Assembly (NCBI GenBank): GCA_050288105.1
Contig: JBNKDE010000011.1
Coordinates: forward strand, 1 to 64,000
DNA from: JACNJF01 sp050288105
Lineage (GTDB): Bacteria > Pseudomonadota > Gammaproteobacteria > GCA-001735895
DNA: 64,000 nucleotides
Reading direction: 5' to 3'
Position 1 is the first letter of the stretch. Each line of letters starts with the position of its first letter. Below, piece after piece: positions 63,293-64,000 of this stretch. The notes below the pieces were generated by a model that did no database searches, had not been told where the DNA came from, and saw only the letters and a list, made by a program, of their open reading frames with translations. The translations under genes and the position numbers were made by a program.

Positions 63293-64000
63293 TCAACGTT
63301 CTGACGTCTGGGTCAGCATAAACATGGGCCCGCCACGATGACGCGGGAACCCATAACCCGTTACCATCACTACATCGATATCGTCCGCGCTTTCGGCGAT
63401 TTTTTCCTCCAGTACCGCCTGCCCCTCCTGCTGCATGACGGACAAAATACGATCGATAATATCCGCTTCAGAAAACTCAACCGGCTTGCGCCCAGCCTTA
63501 ATCCTTTCTTCTTCAATAATCTGGATAACCTCAGGATCCGGCTGTGCCTTACCATTTTCGTAGCTATACCAGCCCTTGCCTGTCTTGCGACCGAAACGCC
63601 CAGCTTCACACAGTCGGTCTGCGATATGCGCATATCTTTCAGAGGCAGGACGAATCGCGGCTCGCGCCTTACGTTGCGCCCATGCAATATCCAGCCCACT
63701 CATATCCTGAACTGCGTAGATTCCCATCGCAAAACCGAAGTTTTGCATTGCATTATCGATCTGTATGGGTGTCGCCCCTTCTTCCAGCATAAACTCACAC
63801 TCACGCCGGTAAGCCGCCATAATACGGTTGCCGATAAAGCCATCACAGACTCCCGCCACCACTGCTATCTTGCGTAGACGTTTGGCCAGCGCCGCTGCGG
63901 TTGCCAAAGCACGAGACCCAGTGGCAGCAGCGCGTACCACCTCGAGCAACTTCATAATATGTGCCGGTGAAAAGAAATGCAGCCCGACAACACGAGATGG
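63293..64000 (-). CDS. 3-hydroxyacyl-CoA dehydrogenase C-terminal region (FadB/FadJ-like), truncated at its 3' end
   Basis: The frame is open through the right window edge (VVGLHFFSPAHIMKLLEVVR at the edge), so the gene starts outside. Visible are the dehydrogenase domains: GFIGNRIMAAYRRE, GRKTGKGWYSY and DIDVVMVTGYGFPRHRGGPMF. Family members continue about 50-80 residues after GGPMF, but here it ends with LTQTSER and a stop, so the C-terminus is lost or replaced. It may work with the CoA genes downstream in a beta-oxidation-like pathway. Confidence 0.85.
   Translation of the reverse strand, partial: PSRVVGLHFFSPAHIMKLLEVVRAAATGSRALATAAALAKRLRKIAVVAGVCDGFIGNRIMAAYRRECEFMLEEGATPIQIDNAMQNFGFAMGIYAVQDMSGLDIAWAQRKARAAIRPASERYAHIADRLCEAGRFGRKTGKGWYSYENGKAQPDPEVIQIIEEERIKAGRKPVEFSEADIIDRILSVMQQEGQAVLEEKIAESADDIDVVMVTGYGFPRHRGGPMFMLTQTSER

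Noticed and set aside
1..64000. CRISPR arrays, rRNA, tRNA genes and complete insertion sequences
   Set aside because: No regularly spaced repeats, conserved RNA segments or transposase frames were found by reading; short divergent forms could be missed without a search.

Overview
The window looks like a chromosomal segment of a free-living gammaproteobacterium, probably aquatic. The evidence is gene content and order: nudix-mnmA-hflD, icd-cspD-clpS-clpA-infA and fabD-fabG-acpP-fabF-mltG-tmk-holB-pilZ-tatD are arrangements typical of Pseudomonas-like gammaproteobacteria. No rRNA, tRNA, CRISPR array or intact insertion sequence was found. Most of the window has moderate GC; one block near 57-60.7 kb is visibly GC-richer.

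Layout. 0-4 kb: a tungsten/molybdenum enzyme locus. A four-cluster ferredoxin-like subunit precedes what is probably an aldehyde:ferredoxin oxidoreductase (cut off by the window start). Divergent from it are a tungstate permease (tupB) and the cofactor genes mobA, mobB and moeA. 4-11 kb: a proteasome-like peptidase (Anbu) divergent from a three-gene operon encoding a transglutaminase/DUF2126 ligase-like protein, a circularly permuted ATP-grasp protein and an alpha-E protein. This set has been predicted in the literature to be a peptide-synthesis or peptide-tagging system. 11-20 kb: small housekeeping genes, then a long minus-strand operon running from ppsA through an MBL hydrolase, a NUDIX hydrolase, an exported protein, mnmA and hflD to an EamA exporter. 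The ppsA regulator ppsR lies divergent to it. 20-34 kb: core genes icd, cspD, clpSA and infA, the fatty-acid synthesis operon through tmk/holB, and the tRNA hydroxylation gene trhP. 34-38 kb: the beta-oxidation pair fadI-fadJ and an MFS exporter.

39-48 kb is accessory: a universal stress protein, two AT-rich genes (one a 5'-truncated serine hydrolase), an aldehyde dehydrogenase, a lipoprotein, and an alpha/beta hydrolase overlapping an AbrB-family membrane protein next to a LysR regulator. 48-64 kb is a minus-strand catabolic region. It holds an ADP-forming acyl-CoA synthetase, enoyl-CoA hydratase, small lipoprotein, porin, MmgE/PrpD protein, CaiB CoA-transferase, TctC binding protein, a complete TRAP transporter, an isochorismatase-fold hydrolase, TctA/TctB and a 3'-truncated 3-hydroxyacyl-CoA dehydrogenase. 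Together these suggest uptake, CoA activation and beta-oxidation-like breakdown of an unidentified organic acid.

The most informative structural observation is a pair of roughly 210-220 bp direct repeats (56702-56921 and 60722-60931). Each carries the start of a tctC gene, and they bracket the GC-rich TRAP/isochorismatase block. This indicates insertion or recombination between tctC paralogues. The truncated dehydrogenase and nearby gene fragments at 63.1-63.3 kb point to further rearrangement. The strongest candidate for a poorly understood biological system is the Anbu/ATP-grasp/DUF2126/alpha-E cluster with its inverted repeats in the divergent promoter region.
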